From Bilabrum cf. latius (Eukaryota > Bigyra: Bicosoecida > Bigyra > Bicosoecida), in contig OZ237741.1 in the NCBI GenBank assembly GCA_965178125.1, forward strand, positions 682,001 to 746,000: a stretch of 64,000 nucleotides of DNA, given 5' to 3'. Position 1 is the first letter of the stretch, and the number at the start of each line of letters is the position of its first letter. Under the pieces are notes generated by a model. It was not told the origin of the DNA. It searched no databases and was given only the letters and a program-made list of their open reading frames with translations. Position numbers and translations under genes: made by a program. Below, one piece after another: positions 12,647 to 26,106 of the stretch.

Positions 12647-12909
12647 AGGCGTATTCAAACACTTTGCTTGCTTCAGCCCGAGCGAATGCAACCAAGGTAT
12701 TTATTAGAATAAAGTTGCACAACCATGTCGGGACGGCATAAACCCACGATTGTAGAAGGCGCAGCTGCCGCCTGGGCCAGGCGGCCGCTTTGTAGCGTGC
12801 AAAACTCTCACTCGATCCAAGTTCGAGATTGTCTGCAGCCCTTCGTCGCACGTCACCATAGCGTGACCATACTACGTCTGATACAGCTTGCACGACAACA
12901 GTCGTAATC

Positions 12910-15900
12910 ATGTCTGGACGTATGTCTCTTGTGTGAGCAAGCACAGCCTGATTTGCCAGTGCGCAAGCAGCAGGGCTGCTCGTGACTTGAATCGAAGACC
13001 CAACGCTCGTTCGCTTCCAAGTACCGACAGGGGATGAATCTTTTGGCCGTAGCATTGTATTGTGTATCTTTGATATTGTTTTGTTGATGAGAATGCTATC
13101 TTGATTCCAACTGCCGTCTTCACCGGCAATTGCAGGGAGGCCCCGAAGCGCTCGCGACGGCGCAGAAGGCGGAAGCAATCGGAAGCCGAGGGAGCAGCAG
13201 CGGCAAAGAAAGGCACCAATCCGGATGAGCCGTACTCCTTTGATGCAGGCCATGAGCAAAAAGTGCTGGAAGCGGCCCAGCTTGAGGATGACAAGGCAGT
13301 CTAGCAGCTTTCGTAGGAGGACGTGGCCCGGGCACTCAAGGCAATGTTTGATGCTGGTCTTGACTACGACGATCCATATGAAGTGATCAAATTCATTAAG
13401 GTGAGACGACTGTTACCTTGAAATGTTTTCTTTGTCGGGCCGGAAATCGAGGCTTGGCGGTTCTTCTGGGTGGCAATGTTCCGCTTTTAATAGCAACATC
13501 TTGCTCCTTGCGACGCAGGGAAATTCCGCTGGAGCCGCCGCAGGATCCGCCGAGCGTAGTGGTGACCCTGGGTGGAAGGGTGGAAGCGCCCCGAGGACCT
13601 CGAAGGGCCGGTCCGCATCGAAGGAAGCTGCGCCCACGGCTACCCCAACCCAAGCCCCAGCCGCCGCCCAGGCACCGGCGGCGAAGGCGCAGTCCGACAG
13701 GCAGGTGGAGCCCCGCTCCACCCCCTCCACTGCACCAGCTGCGGCCCGTCCCGCGGCAAGGACGAGCCAAGCGACCGCCACGCCCTCCCCAGCGCCCGCC
13801 TCGGCGCCCTCCGCGTCTGCCTCCGCTTCCGCTTCCGCCCCCGTGGACGATTGGGACGAGCAGGCGGGTCGCTTGGAGCAGGTAGCCGTCATGGACAACC
13901 TGCCTAGGGTGCTAGAGTCCCTGCAGAAATGGGCCAAGAGCCGCGCCACCAGCCGCCTCCCGACGGAGGTCTTCTTCGGAAGCGACGCGTGCCGGCTGCT
14001 CCTTGCCACGTACATGCGGGCGGGGCCGGCCCCCAGCACGGACAAGGACCTGGCTGCCACAATCGCCGGGATCCTGGCCGCCGATGTGGGTGCGGGTCTG
14101 GATCGCGCGGCTCAGCAGGCGGCCGCTCGGTTGTCCATGGATGGTGCCACGCAGGCCGCCAGGGCCGTGCGCGCCTCGATGGATGCAGTGCGGCCCCTCC
14201 TGCAGACGGTTTCGGCCAGGAAGTAGGAGGTGGAGGCGGAGGGTGGCGCGGCGGCGGGTGCCTCCAAGGCCGCGCTGGACGCCGTGCTGGCCGCGAGCGC
14301 GGGCATGCTGGACGCGAGCGCCGGGTCCGTGGCCGACACGCTGTACGCGTTTAGGGACAAGTCAATCGGGATGGGCGCCGTGTCGGGCGTGGTGGGGGAC
14401 GCGGAGGTGGAGCTGCGCCGGGCGGGAGGAGCCCTCAAGCGGCTGGGCCTCGATCCCTCCCGGGGGCCCGCTGCCTGCCTGCAGGGCGCCTCGAGCGTGA
14501 GGGTCCTGGTGGCGAGGAGGGAGGCCCTCAAGCTGGCGGCCAGCGGGCACCAGGCCAAGGCCGTGGCCATTTAGGCTGCAGCGGGGGCGGCCAGCACCAG
14601 CGCGGCGGCGTCTGGCGGGGCGGCGTCAGGGGCAGGTGCTTCTGATGCTGTGTCGAGCGGGTATGCGACTGCAGAGGTGCGTGAGGCCCTGAGCCAGGCG
14701 TGCGATGCCGTCAAAGTGGCAGGCAGGGGCAAGGGCGGCATGCCAGGCCCGGCCGCAGGCAAGGCCCAGGCCAGGGAGGAGGCGGCTCGTGCAGAGATGG
14801 ACGGGCTGAGGAAGAGCCTGGAGCTGGAGCTGGACCCCCACCGCAAGAAGAGTCAGGACGCCGCGGGGCAGCTCAAGGACCTGAGGACCAGGAAGGCGCA
14901 GCTGGAGGCAGAGCTGGCGCAGGTGAATGCAGACCTCGAGAAGCAGGAGGCGCGGCTGCACGAGGCGGAGGAGAAGATGGATCGCGTGGGCAAGCGCTTC
15001 ATGGGCATGCTTCGCGAGAAGGAGAAGCAGCACAGGGGGCTTGCTCTCCAGACCCACCAGCAGGACGCCCCCGACAAGGTGGGCAAGGCAGCGGAGGACC
15101 TCGCCGGCTCGCTGGCAGAGCGGGTGCAGTCCGAGGCGACGGGCAGGCACGCCGCCCTCATCGAGACCCTGCCCACTGCCAGGCTGGCCTTTCTGGAGAG
15201 CGCGGCGTGTGCCCTCCTCGCAGATGCAGCGGCCCTGTCGGCCCTCACCGCCGCCCTGGCGCCCAGCCGGGCCCAAGCCGCGGCCCTGCGCCAAAAGGTG
15301 CAGCGGTACAGGCGGGCCGATCTGGGGGACGTGGTTGCGACGATCGAGGAGGACCTCGAGGCCATGGTCCGACAGCTGCAGGCCAGCGAGCAGGTGCTGG
15401 AGGACTGCTCCAGCCACGCGGAGAGGTGCTTTGCTGCGGTGCAGGCCACTGCCAACGGGCCCATCGCGGGGAAGGAGGGTGCGGTGCCGCTGACGCCCAG
15501 GGAGGTGGCGCTCTGCACCGCGTGCAAGCAGGCTGCATCGGAGGCGGGGGTGTCCGCTGCAGGGGAGTGGGCGTGTCCCGAGGCAGACGCAGGCGAGCTG
15601 GCAGGTCTAGTGACGGAGGGAGGTGTCTCGGCTGTGCTGGAGCAGCTTCAGGCTGGGGGTGGGAAGGGGGAGGCCTCGGATGAGCCGGGCGCTGCTGGGG
15701 CGGCTCCTGGTGCTGGAGCTAGCGGGGCAGTCGGCGATTCGGGGGCCGAAGCAGTAGCAGCAGCACCTGCCGCTGGTGCGCAGGGGGCAGGGAACGGGGC
15801 GGCGGGCGGGCGCAAGGTAGAGGGGAAGGGAAGGGGAAAGAGCGCATCCCGACCGGCAGCCACTGCCACCGGTGGTGTGCTGAAGCCCGCAGCGCAGGGC

Positions 15901-16041
15901 GCGGTAGGGATCCGTTGGGGCAAGCCTGCGGCGAGGGCTCCAGTGGCTGACATCGCTAGTCTGGCTGCCGGCGATGCCGATCCGACGGCTGCTGGCGCAG
16001 GTGCTTCTGAGAGCAAGTCCAAGGAAGAGGACGAGGATTGA
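12910..16041 (+). CDS. Unrecognised Ala-rich coiled-coil protein
   Basis: Three exons give one frame of 936 residues: 12910-12932, 13136-13400 and 13519-16041. Donors are GTGAGC and GTGAGA, acceptors TTGCAG and ACGCAG, and all phases match. The N-terminus is basic (MSGRMSLVEAPKRSRRRRRR, nuclear-localisation-like). Exon 2 has a small conserved-looking domain, ALKAMFDAGLDYDDPYEVIK, with TAGs just before it in VQQLSQEDV context. A long Ala/Pro/Ser linker follows, then helical segments, then a coiled coil around 14760-15060 (KKSQDAAGQLKDLRTRKAQL). The tail is Ala/Gly-rich and ends in an acidic KSKEEDED and TGA. No enzymatic motif is visible and I do not recognise the family. Two more TAGs at 14224 and 14572 are read through in frame. 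Confidence 0.6.
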
Positions 16042-16355
16042 TGGCGTTCTTGCTGCGATTGCCTTTTGTGGGGGCATTGCAAGCGCCCTCTATAGAGTTT
16101 GGCCCGGCTGCGTTTGACGTGGTGAGGCTGACGCGGCTGCCCAGTTGCAGCCGCTCTGCCCGCGGTACCCCGCCATTCGCGCTAGCCTACCTCTCGTATC
16201 GCTGGGCACGTCGTCTGACCTGCTCGTTGTAAACAACAAGAATTCTATTTTCACTTGTTTCGTTCTGCTCCCCACCCGGATCCTAGGTCACTGCGCATGA
16301 CTGAAGAAGTGTGTGATGTATTCTGCGGCCACATCCAGAGTGAGCCACGATCGGA

Positions 16356-18362
16356 TCATTCAAACATCTCATCATCATCATCTCCGTCGTCGTCATCGCC
16401 CCCTTGGTACGAGTATAGCTGCGCAGATGTCGATTCGCCAGCACCGCTTGGATCTTCGTCAGCTGGTTGCCCAGCTGCAGCGGAAGATGCTGCATCCTCG
16501 GTGCCTCCGGCAGAAAACATCGCCGCCCCAAATGGAGCTTCGTCCTAAGTGACCGATTCCGACGCGGTGCTTCCCGCGAATGCCGACTTAGCGGCCTCCT
16601 CGTGCTCGTTTGAGCCACGGTCTTGCTCCATGCTCTGCTGCCCAGCCCCGCTGCTCACCCCTGCGTGATCCTCCCCGGCAGATGCGGACTCGTACACGCC
16701 ATCGATCTCACCCTGCTTGCTTTCTTGCATGGCCCCTGCTTCACCTTGCCCCTCCCCCTCTTGTTCCTCGTGCACCACAAGCTCTGCTTTCATGCTCTCG
16801 TCATAGGCTTCAACACCGCCGCCCTCCCAGCTCCCGTCCGCACGCAGGCAAAGCACGTGATCCGGATAAATGTATTCTCTCTCCTTCAGCTGCGGCACTC
16901 GTAGCGGATCCAGTACCTGTGGCGCGGGCCGGATGGAGATGGGCAGCCCAGCATCACGCCGGAAGCAAAAGGCTCTGTACAATCCAGCCACCTCCCACTC
17001 GTGCTCGCCCAGCTGTCCTTCTCCGTCGAACACACCCATGCGAGACAGGAGATCCCTGTACTTGCCCGGCCCCTTCCCATGCCTGTCAAAGAAATCGTGG
17101 AAGTTCTCATTCAGCACCGGCACAAGCCCGCACGACCTGCACATACGCTCTAGTAGAGCAGGGGGGCACAGGTACTCCCGCACGCGCTCCACGCTCTCCG
17201 TCAAGAAGAACTCGTAGCCGCATCCGAAAGGATTCTTCCCCAGCGCATACTGCCTTGCCAAATCTCGCCTGCCCATCGTGATGCTAAACAGCGGGTTTCC
17301 CACAGTCACGGCGCGGAGACTGGCGTCGTGCGCGGCGGCAACTGCGGAACCACCCCCGAGCTCCATCTCCCGACCATCGATGGTGGCTTTCACCGGGGGT
17401 GCCTTGCCATGGTCAAGGAACAGCCTCTTGTCGTCCGCTGGGGAGGCAGAGGAGGCCGCGGTGGAGGAGGACCCCGTGGCTGCTGCTGCCTAGCCAGTTG
17501 GTGACCCTGCCGCGCGGAGCACTCGCAGCGGATCCTTGTCCTTGGGATCTGCGGGCGCACCTCGTCGGCGCACCCTAGCGTGCTCCTCGCGAAGCAGGCG
17601 CACGATAACGTCGGCGTCAATCATCGTGCCAACAAATACGCCGCCAGGGGCAAGCCTGCCGGCTAAGTTACGAAAGAACTGCAGCGCGATTGCCTCGGAC
17701 TGAAATAGATAGTGCAAGGCAAACTGAATCGAGACGGCATCAAACTCTTCCTCCTGTTGGACTGCGGGAGATGTGGCCAAATCGCACACGCCGAGGTCTG
17801 CTTCGACCAACCTTGCACGAATCTTGCTTGTGGCTCCCCCATTCAGCTCATTCAGCCTGTCCACAGCCCTAAGTACCTGCTACTTTGATATGTCTACTCC
17901 ACAATACCGCGTGACGCCAGCAATTTTCCATTTTCGAATATCACCAAGTTTGCCACACGCTAAATCTAGGACCCTGGTGCATGGCTTCGGAACTGAATTG
18001 TCTATGAGGACACTCTTCACCCAATTCTAAAACGCCAATAGGTACTTGATTTTGCTTTGAGCTCGCTCCTCCTTCTTCCTTTCCGGCTACGCATCGTATG
18101 CCGATGCTACTTTGGCTGCAGAGACGGTGCCGGCCGCAACGCCAACTCGAGCTCGCTTTGCGCTTGGCTGAGATGGATCCACAGATGAGGAAGCTTCCAG
18201 TGATCCCGTTTTTTTATTGCTCGCTACACTGCCAGAGGCACTGCTTGCAAACTGTCCAGGATGAACCCACTGCCGCTTGCCAGTAGCTGCGTGAAAATAA
18301 AAAGTCCTGCCAGTTCTAGAACTCGTATGGGATGTCCATCCAGCAGGCAGCTCTGCTTGCAT
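16356..18362 (-). CDS. WW domain fused to mRNA cap guanine-N7 methyltransferase
   Basis: A single 668-residue frame ends in TGA at 16356-16358. The N-terminus is a WW domain (residues ~3-35) with both tryptophans and the aromatic core ([20 protein letters not shown], then RQWVHP). After a Ser/Lys linker comes an Abd1/RNMT-type methyltransferase: [11 protein letters not shown]-binding motif [14 protein letters not shown] near residues 131-145 (homologues usually have GKGGD), [30 protein letters not shown] and [18 protein letters not shown]. This enzyme methylates the guanosine cap of nascent mRNA in the nucleus. The tail is acidic (Asp-rich, ending EMFE). In-frame TAGs lie at [13 protein letters not shown], where homologues have Asn or His, at VDISK-TAG-QVL, and in the loop near 17490. 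A WW domain on this enzyme would be expected to bind proline-rich or phospho-CTD ligands; that is inference. Confidence 0.88.
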
Positions 18363-21300
18363 GTTTGGGGCTAGGAAGAGGGAGGTTTTGCGGGCAACAA
18401 ACCATAGGCCTAGATCGGCGAGCGTGTAAAGGCTCCGAGTTATGGCAGCCACCAAGCAGGTTTGGTTCTGGTGTTGGGTGTGTCTCGTGTGTGTCAGCCG
18501 ATCCCCGGACGAGAGGCGTCGGTGTAGCTAGCAAGAAGAGCATGCCCTCGCCGGCTGTAGGACCCCCCCTGGGCGGGCCGCCCCTCTAAAACTATTAGCA
18601 GCTAGCCTGAGTGAATGTGGCTGCGTTCTACGCAAGATCGAAAACTTGAAATCTGTGTGATTTGTCGCATCTGTGTCGTCAGACATTGGGATTGATATCT
18701 GTGAGACGGCAGTGAGGATCCACTTGGGAGGGATACAGCAGCACAGTACAGGCGACTGGGACCCTGACCGCGGTACCAGACGCGTGGCGGGGGCGACAGC
18801 GGGGCATCAACGGGCCCGAGCCAGCCAGTAGGGCTTGGGAGCGTCTCGACCCAAGGGGGTGGGAAGGCTGTGCGGCCGAGTGGATTCCAGACCACGATTC
18901 CGCAAGACTTAGCGAGGGTGTGTACGGTGACTCGGGACTCACGTTGGTGTTGGAGCATTACTTTATGATCACTCCCAAATCTACAAAGCCAGAAGGACAG
19001 TTAGAAATCGATGACGATTCTTGGGAGAATCAAGTTTTGTTATCCCTTCGTTATCATCGGATAAGAAGCATCCATCGATTGGATATAGATTGACTGAATT
19101 GTATCTTATCTCCCTGTCATCTGGTCAATACATATACAGAATATACTCTACCCTTACCCAGGCTTTCTTGGTCAAGTGGGCCGACCATATATCCGAAAAC
19201 AAGAGCTGCAACTCAAAACTAAACGTGCAGTCATTAGTTGGTAGACCAATAGATTGCCTATACAATTGCACTATGCGGATAAACAGGTGTCCAGCTAAAG
19301 TTGAGTTGCGATGCAATCAAGCATGAGTTGGTACTGGACCTAAAATGCAGCCACAAGCCTCCAAACAAACCAGTATTGAATATATGTAATTGGGCACAAT
19401 GAAGGTGATCGACATGGTTTCCACGTTCGAGCATGTATGAGGCAGACTGCACATGCGGGACGAAGAGCATGGCTTCTCTAACACTTTCGGCTGGAAGCTT
19501 CGATCTTCCGCACGTGATGTTCGCATCTATCACTGAAAATGATAACAAATTAAAAATTAGTGTTACATACAACAACACGAAACTTTTCGCGCATTTGCAC
19601 GAACATTTTAGCAGTCCGTGCAGTGACTTTTGCGTTGTGCGACGTGTATATCTACCCTGATCTCGATCGACCAAACCTGTTGTTCTTAAACGCCTTGTGG
19701 GTGTTGCCGCAAAACACACGTGGAAGACTATCAACAGGAAAGGCACTCGGACTAGGACATACAATGAGTGGGGTTTTCTACTTGCAACACGATTTTTCTC
19801 GGGAGCTTCGATTATTTGTACAAATGATACATACACAACAGAGTTTCATGCTCGAAAATCCTTAATGTACTCCATATGTAATGTCTATTGTTGACTTAAA
19901 CTCTGCTGCTAATCAATGAGTACTCATTCTACATGTAAACGGCCACATCACCAACCAATGTTGTTGATTCCATCCCTCACAGAGTTCCGCTTCGGAGTAG
20001 ATCCAAGGTCAGGTACCTGTGTATTACGTCATCAGTGGGAAGAGTTCCATCATCGGTGCCTCCCTGTCTATTCCAAACCCCAATATGACCTGCTGTCTTT
20101 TCATAAATTGATATCAATATGAAGTCCACTCAGCTTCCAAACCACTCTCTCAGAATTCTAGTTCCACCATGCATTACAATAGAACATCTTGTTTAAATGA
20201 CACCTTTCGGTTGACTCAATCTACCTTTGTAGCGACATCATGAGCGGGCATTTGACAGCTAGTAAATCCTTTGCTGATACCTCTAGAAACTAAAAGAGTC
20301 CTACAAGGCATTTCATTTCGAACTGACTGCTAGTCAAAATAAGGAGAGCAAAGTTGCAAGCATAGCCGCAATTACTCATTGTTTGACCAAGTATCTGTGT
20401 ATTCTGTCCGTGATACACTTCAAAACACAATATCATACGAGACCGTTTGCTTTGAGTACTCCGGCCACCACACCAAGTAAAAAAAATCGAGCCTTGAATC
20501 GTAGAACCAGAATTGGAAATACAATACAGAATCTGACAAACGACCGACATTATGAGTAGTCTTCCCTTGTTTTGCACAGCCAAAATGGTATTACTGCAAT
20601 TGTAAATACTTGCAACAGAATGCTTTCAGAAGCACTGCTCTATTTGAATCAGCTCCTGTACTTTACCAAATGACAGAACTGACGTTTTATTCTTTCTTCG
20701 ATTCCTTTTGTTCATAGACATGACTTGCAACTAGAAGCATCATAACATGAAATATTCGGCAGACTTCACTTGGATCGTTACTCCATTGAAATGACTCGTA
20801 GGTAGCAAATATACACATGTATTAGCTACTGCATGGGCTTGTTGCTATATTTAAGCCATGGTCTGAATGCTACATGCGCTTATGACTGCTTCGCAGATGC
20901 ACCTGCCAGCTCGTCGTCTTACCCACACAGCTATGTAAGCTAGTTGGTACGCGGCAAAAATGCCCTCGATTGATCGGATCGGTGCGGCCCTCGTGGCTAT
21001 CGGTGTTGCGTACCAGCCATTGCTTCCGTATGCCGTTAGACCAGATCGCTACACCACCACTTATTAAAGACTTGCCTGCCTTTGTTGTACATGGGTGTGC
21101 ATGCCTGCACCGCGCCGGTGGGCAGCTGCGTCGGGCACAGCCGCGAGAGGCTTGCGACTGGTTCCGCTGTTCGCTACCGCGCAAGAACATGAACACTGCG
21201 CACGTAGCACTCCCAACAGATAACCAAAAGTGAGAGTTCCTCTGGATGATGCAATTGTAGTATTGAGTATGAATGATCTGCACCGATGGTCGCTGTATGC

Positions 21301-21432
21301 CTGGAAGCTTGTGGAGCGCATGATGCGGGAAGATTTGTATCTTCCCTCCACCCATTTGCCCCTCAAATTCAAATATTTACCGGTAATGCACCGTAGAGCC
21401 TCCCCCAATCCCTTACATTCAGTAATTGCAGA
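18363..21432. other. 3-kb intergenic region, largely AT-rich
   Basis: No convincing gene was found on either strand even allowing TAG as sense. From about 18980 to 20900 the base composition is clearly more AT-rich than the coding DNA. The flanks (18363-18980 and 20940-21230) are GC-richer. The only small candidate is the 35-codon ORF at 20960. No tRNA, rRNA, transposase or terminal repeat was recognised. Confidence 0.5.
20960..21067 (+). CDS. Possible small membrane peptide (35 aa)
   Basis: An ATG-to-TAA frame encodes 35 residues beginning MPSIDRIGAALVAIGVAY, one possible membrane helix followed by a short polar tail. It sits in a locally GC-richer island of an otherwise AT-rich gap. No homologue is recalled. 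It may be chance, or one exon of a larger gene. Confidence 0.2.
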   Translation: MPSIDRIGAALVAIGVAYQPLLPYAVRPDRYTTTY

Positions 21433-23765
21433 ATGTCTGGCTCTAGTAAGGCAGCACCAGAGGGCGCCGTAGAGGGCGTTGTGGGCGATTTCAACCCTAG
21501 CCTGATCGGTGGCGAGGAGGTGAAGCTGTCCGGAAAGGCCTTGGATTCCGGCGAGTCCGAAGACGTTGAAGTGTTTCGAGTGCGCTCGAAGCTGTACCGC
21601 TTTGCTACGGATGTTCTTGGAAAGGAGGGGCTGCAGGAGCGCGCTCTCGGCGACATCAGGCTCACCCGCCACAACTAGTCCGGAAAGTTCAGGCTCCTCA
21701 TGCGCGAAGAGAAGATGGGGTACGTGCGCCTCAATATGTTTGTAGACCCGTCTCAGGATATCGTGAGTCTCGACCCACGCTGCTATCTCGCAGAGACGCT
21801 CGCGTATTGACCTCGGCAGGCCGAACTGCAACTGCTCGGTGCGCCTTTGTTTTCATTCTCTGCCCGCAGTCGCCCCACCCTAGCAAGGAAACACTTCTGA
21901 TCTTTGGTGGTAACGATTTCTCTGACGCGAACGAACGCGGCGAAGCAGAGGCGGAGGCCCACACCTTTGGCCTTCGCGTCAAGACAGCCGATTTTGCCAA
22001 GGCCTTCACCAATGCATACAACAAGGCCAGGGAGGCAAACACATCCATCGACGGCGGCGCTGCCCCCGAGTCCACCAAGAACGCCTTTGATGGGTTCCCC
22101 AAGACTGTGGGAGCCCCGGCCGCCGCCGCTGCCGGCGGTGCCGCTGCCGGTGGTGCCGGTAGCAGCGGGCCCGCCTCTGGGGCCGGGGCCCCCTCCCCGG
22201 CAGCAGCTGCCCCTGCCCCCGCCCCACCGGCCATCGAGTCGCAGCCGGTACCCGAGTTCGAGGGCGACCTGTCGAAGATCTACCCCGGCGAGGAGGAGAG
22301 CGCCGGCAAGAGGTACGCTGACGTGTCCGCCAAGTTCGCAGAGAAGTACGGGGCGCCCCCCGCTTTCTTCGTGCGCGCCCCCGGCCGCGTGAACGTGATC
22401 GGGGAGCACGTGGACTACCACATGTACCCCGTGCTGCCCTTCGCCGTGAAGTACGACATCATGGTGGCGGTCGGGTTCCGGGAGGACGGCGAGGGAACAG
22501 TCAAGGTGGCCAACACGGTGTCTTCCTATGACGACGGGGAGTTCCCCGCGGAGCCCATCGTGGGCAAGGACGCGGATGGCAAGACCAAGATGGTGCGCAA
22601 GGAGGGCGACGAGGCCCACTGGTGGCACTACGTGCAGTGCGGGCAGTCTGGCGCCTTCGAGGCCGCTCAGGGCAAGGGGTCTTCCCCTGCCCCACGGGGT
22701 CTCAACCTCATGGTGCACGGGAACGTGCCAGTGGCGGGGGGCCTGTCTTCTTCCTCTGCTCTGGTGGTCGCCTCCACCCTGGCCTTCGCGCGGGCCCATG
22801 ACGTGAGTCTCACAACCACGGAGCTGGGGCACGCTGCATGGCAGTGCGAGGCCAAGGTAGGCACGATGGGCGGGGGCATGGACCAGGCCATCAGCGCCAT
22901 GGGGCAGGAGGGCAAGGTCGTGCGCGTGTCCTTCCACCCAGAGCTCCAGGGCCACGCCGTGCCCATGCCCGGCAGCCCCGTGTTCGTGGTCGCCAACAGC
23001 AACGTGCAGTCCGCCAAGGCCGAGTCAGCAGACTACTACTACAACCGGAGGGTCACGGAGAGCAAGATGGCAGCCAAGCTGGCGGCCAAGGCCAAGGGCA
23101 TCGAGGGCTGGAAGGAGGTCTCTGACATGAGGGACCTGCAGGAGAAGCTGTCGGCGGGCAGCCCGCAGGACCTGGTGCCCGTCCTCGAGGAGACGCTCTC
23201 CTCGGAGGGATACAGCGTGGAGGACCTCAAGAAGGAGACGGGCGTGGAGTCGCCCGGCGAGCTCATGCAGGGCCAGGTGGACAGGGCCACCGCTGCACTC
23301 GGCAGCGTGTCCTCGCCCGATGCCAAGGAGCTCATGCTGCTGCAGCGCGCGAGGCACGTGGCTACCGAGTCTGGTCGGCTGCAGGCGTTCGTGGACACCT
23401 GCATGCGGGCGTCCGAGGCCGGGGATGGCAGCGCTGGTGTGACGAGTGAGCTCGGTCGGCTGATGAACGAGTCGCAGGCGTCCTGCCGTGACGACTTCGG
23501 CTGCTCGATCGACGAGCTGGACGAGATGTGCGGCGTGGCGAGGGAGGCGGGTGCTCTGGGCGCCAGGCTGACCGGCGCCGGGTGGGGCGGGTGCATCGTG
23601 GCCATGTGCGGCGATGCCGAGACTGCGGACGCTGTGCAGAAGGCGCTGCAGGAGAAGTACTACGGCAAGCAATCGGGCACTTCCCCCGAGGACGTGGAGC
23701 AGCTCATGTTCCAGTCCAAGCCGCTCGGTGGGGCGGCCATCTACGTGGAGGCGGACGATCTCTGA
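21433..23765 (+). CDS. RanBP1 domain fused to galactokinase (GALK2-like GHMP kinase)
   Basis: Exons 21433-21762 and 21870-23765 are joined by a clean 107-nt intron (GTGAGT donor, CCCGCAG acceptor, phase 0) that lies inside the RanBP1 domain. The domain reads RVRSKLYRFATD, ALGDIRLTRHN-TAG-SGKFRLLM, and after splicing FGLRVKTADFAKAF; the TAG sits where homologues have Glu, Lys or similar polar residues. A Gly/Ala/Pro-rich linker leads to a complete galactokinase: GRVNVIGEHVDYHMYPVLP signature, the ATP-binding GHMP loop PVAGGLSSSSALVVA, GTMGGGMDQAISAMG, and C-terminal ARLTGAGWGGCIVA. Galactokinase phosphorylates galactose (GALK2 types also GalNAc) with ATP in the cytosol. RanBP1 domains bind Ran-GTP. 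The stop is TGA. The frame is continuous across both domains, so this is a fusion rather than adjacent genes. Confidence 0.88.
21763..21869 (+). other. Intron within the RanBP1 domain
   Basis: GTGAGT donor and TGCCCGCAG acceptor, 107 nt, phase 0. It joins MFVDPSQDI to SPHPSKETLLIFGG, restoring the RanBP1 fold. Confidence 0.9.
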
Positions 23766-23942
23766 GCCAGCTCTAGACAACCCAGATCCAGGGGTCTGCG
23801 GTCCAGTGTCGTGCAATGCAATGCAGTACAGAACGAGGTTGGGTTTATGAGCAACAGAAGTATCTATCTGTACATGCATTCTGTGCAACTAGCAACAAAT
23901 CTTCTCCCCGCACCAAATCAGCTGTCCCCCACGCAGTCCGGC

Positions 23943-25916
<1,974 letters not shown>

Positions 25917-26106
25917 CACTATTGGTCTGCTAAAGGGGACCTGGGCAACCCAACCCAGGAAACCGAAAATGTGTAAAAGCTAAAATTAGCACGCTATAGA
26001 TGTTCGTCCGCCGAACTTTGAAAGCTCAGCCAGAATAGAGCAAGACAAAAACTTTTTCTGAGTTATTTGTCGTCTTATCCACATCAAGGAAGCATCTTCT
26101 ATTCGT

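Noticed and set aside
12818-12850. T-loop-like aagttcgag stretch in intergenic DNA
   Set aside because: No acceptor or anticodon stems could be formed around it.
12603-13259. 218-codon minus-strand open frame
   Set aside because: It overlaps the SMC6 3' end and the first exons of the next gene in antisense, and has no domain-like composition.
21064-21831. Minus-strand 255-codon frame
   Set aside because: It is the antisense of the RanBP1 exon and its upstream region, with no recognisable features.
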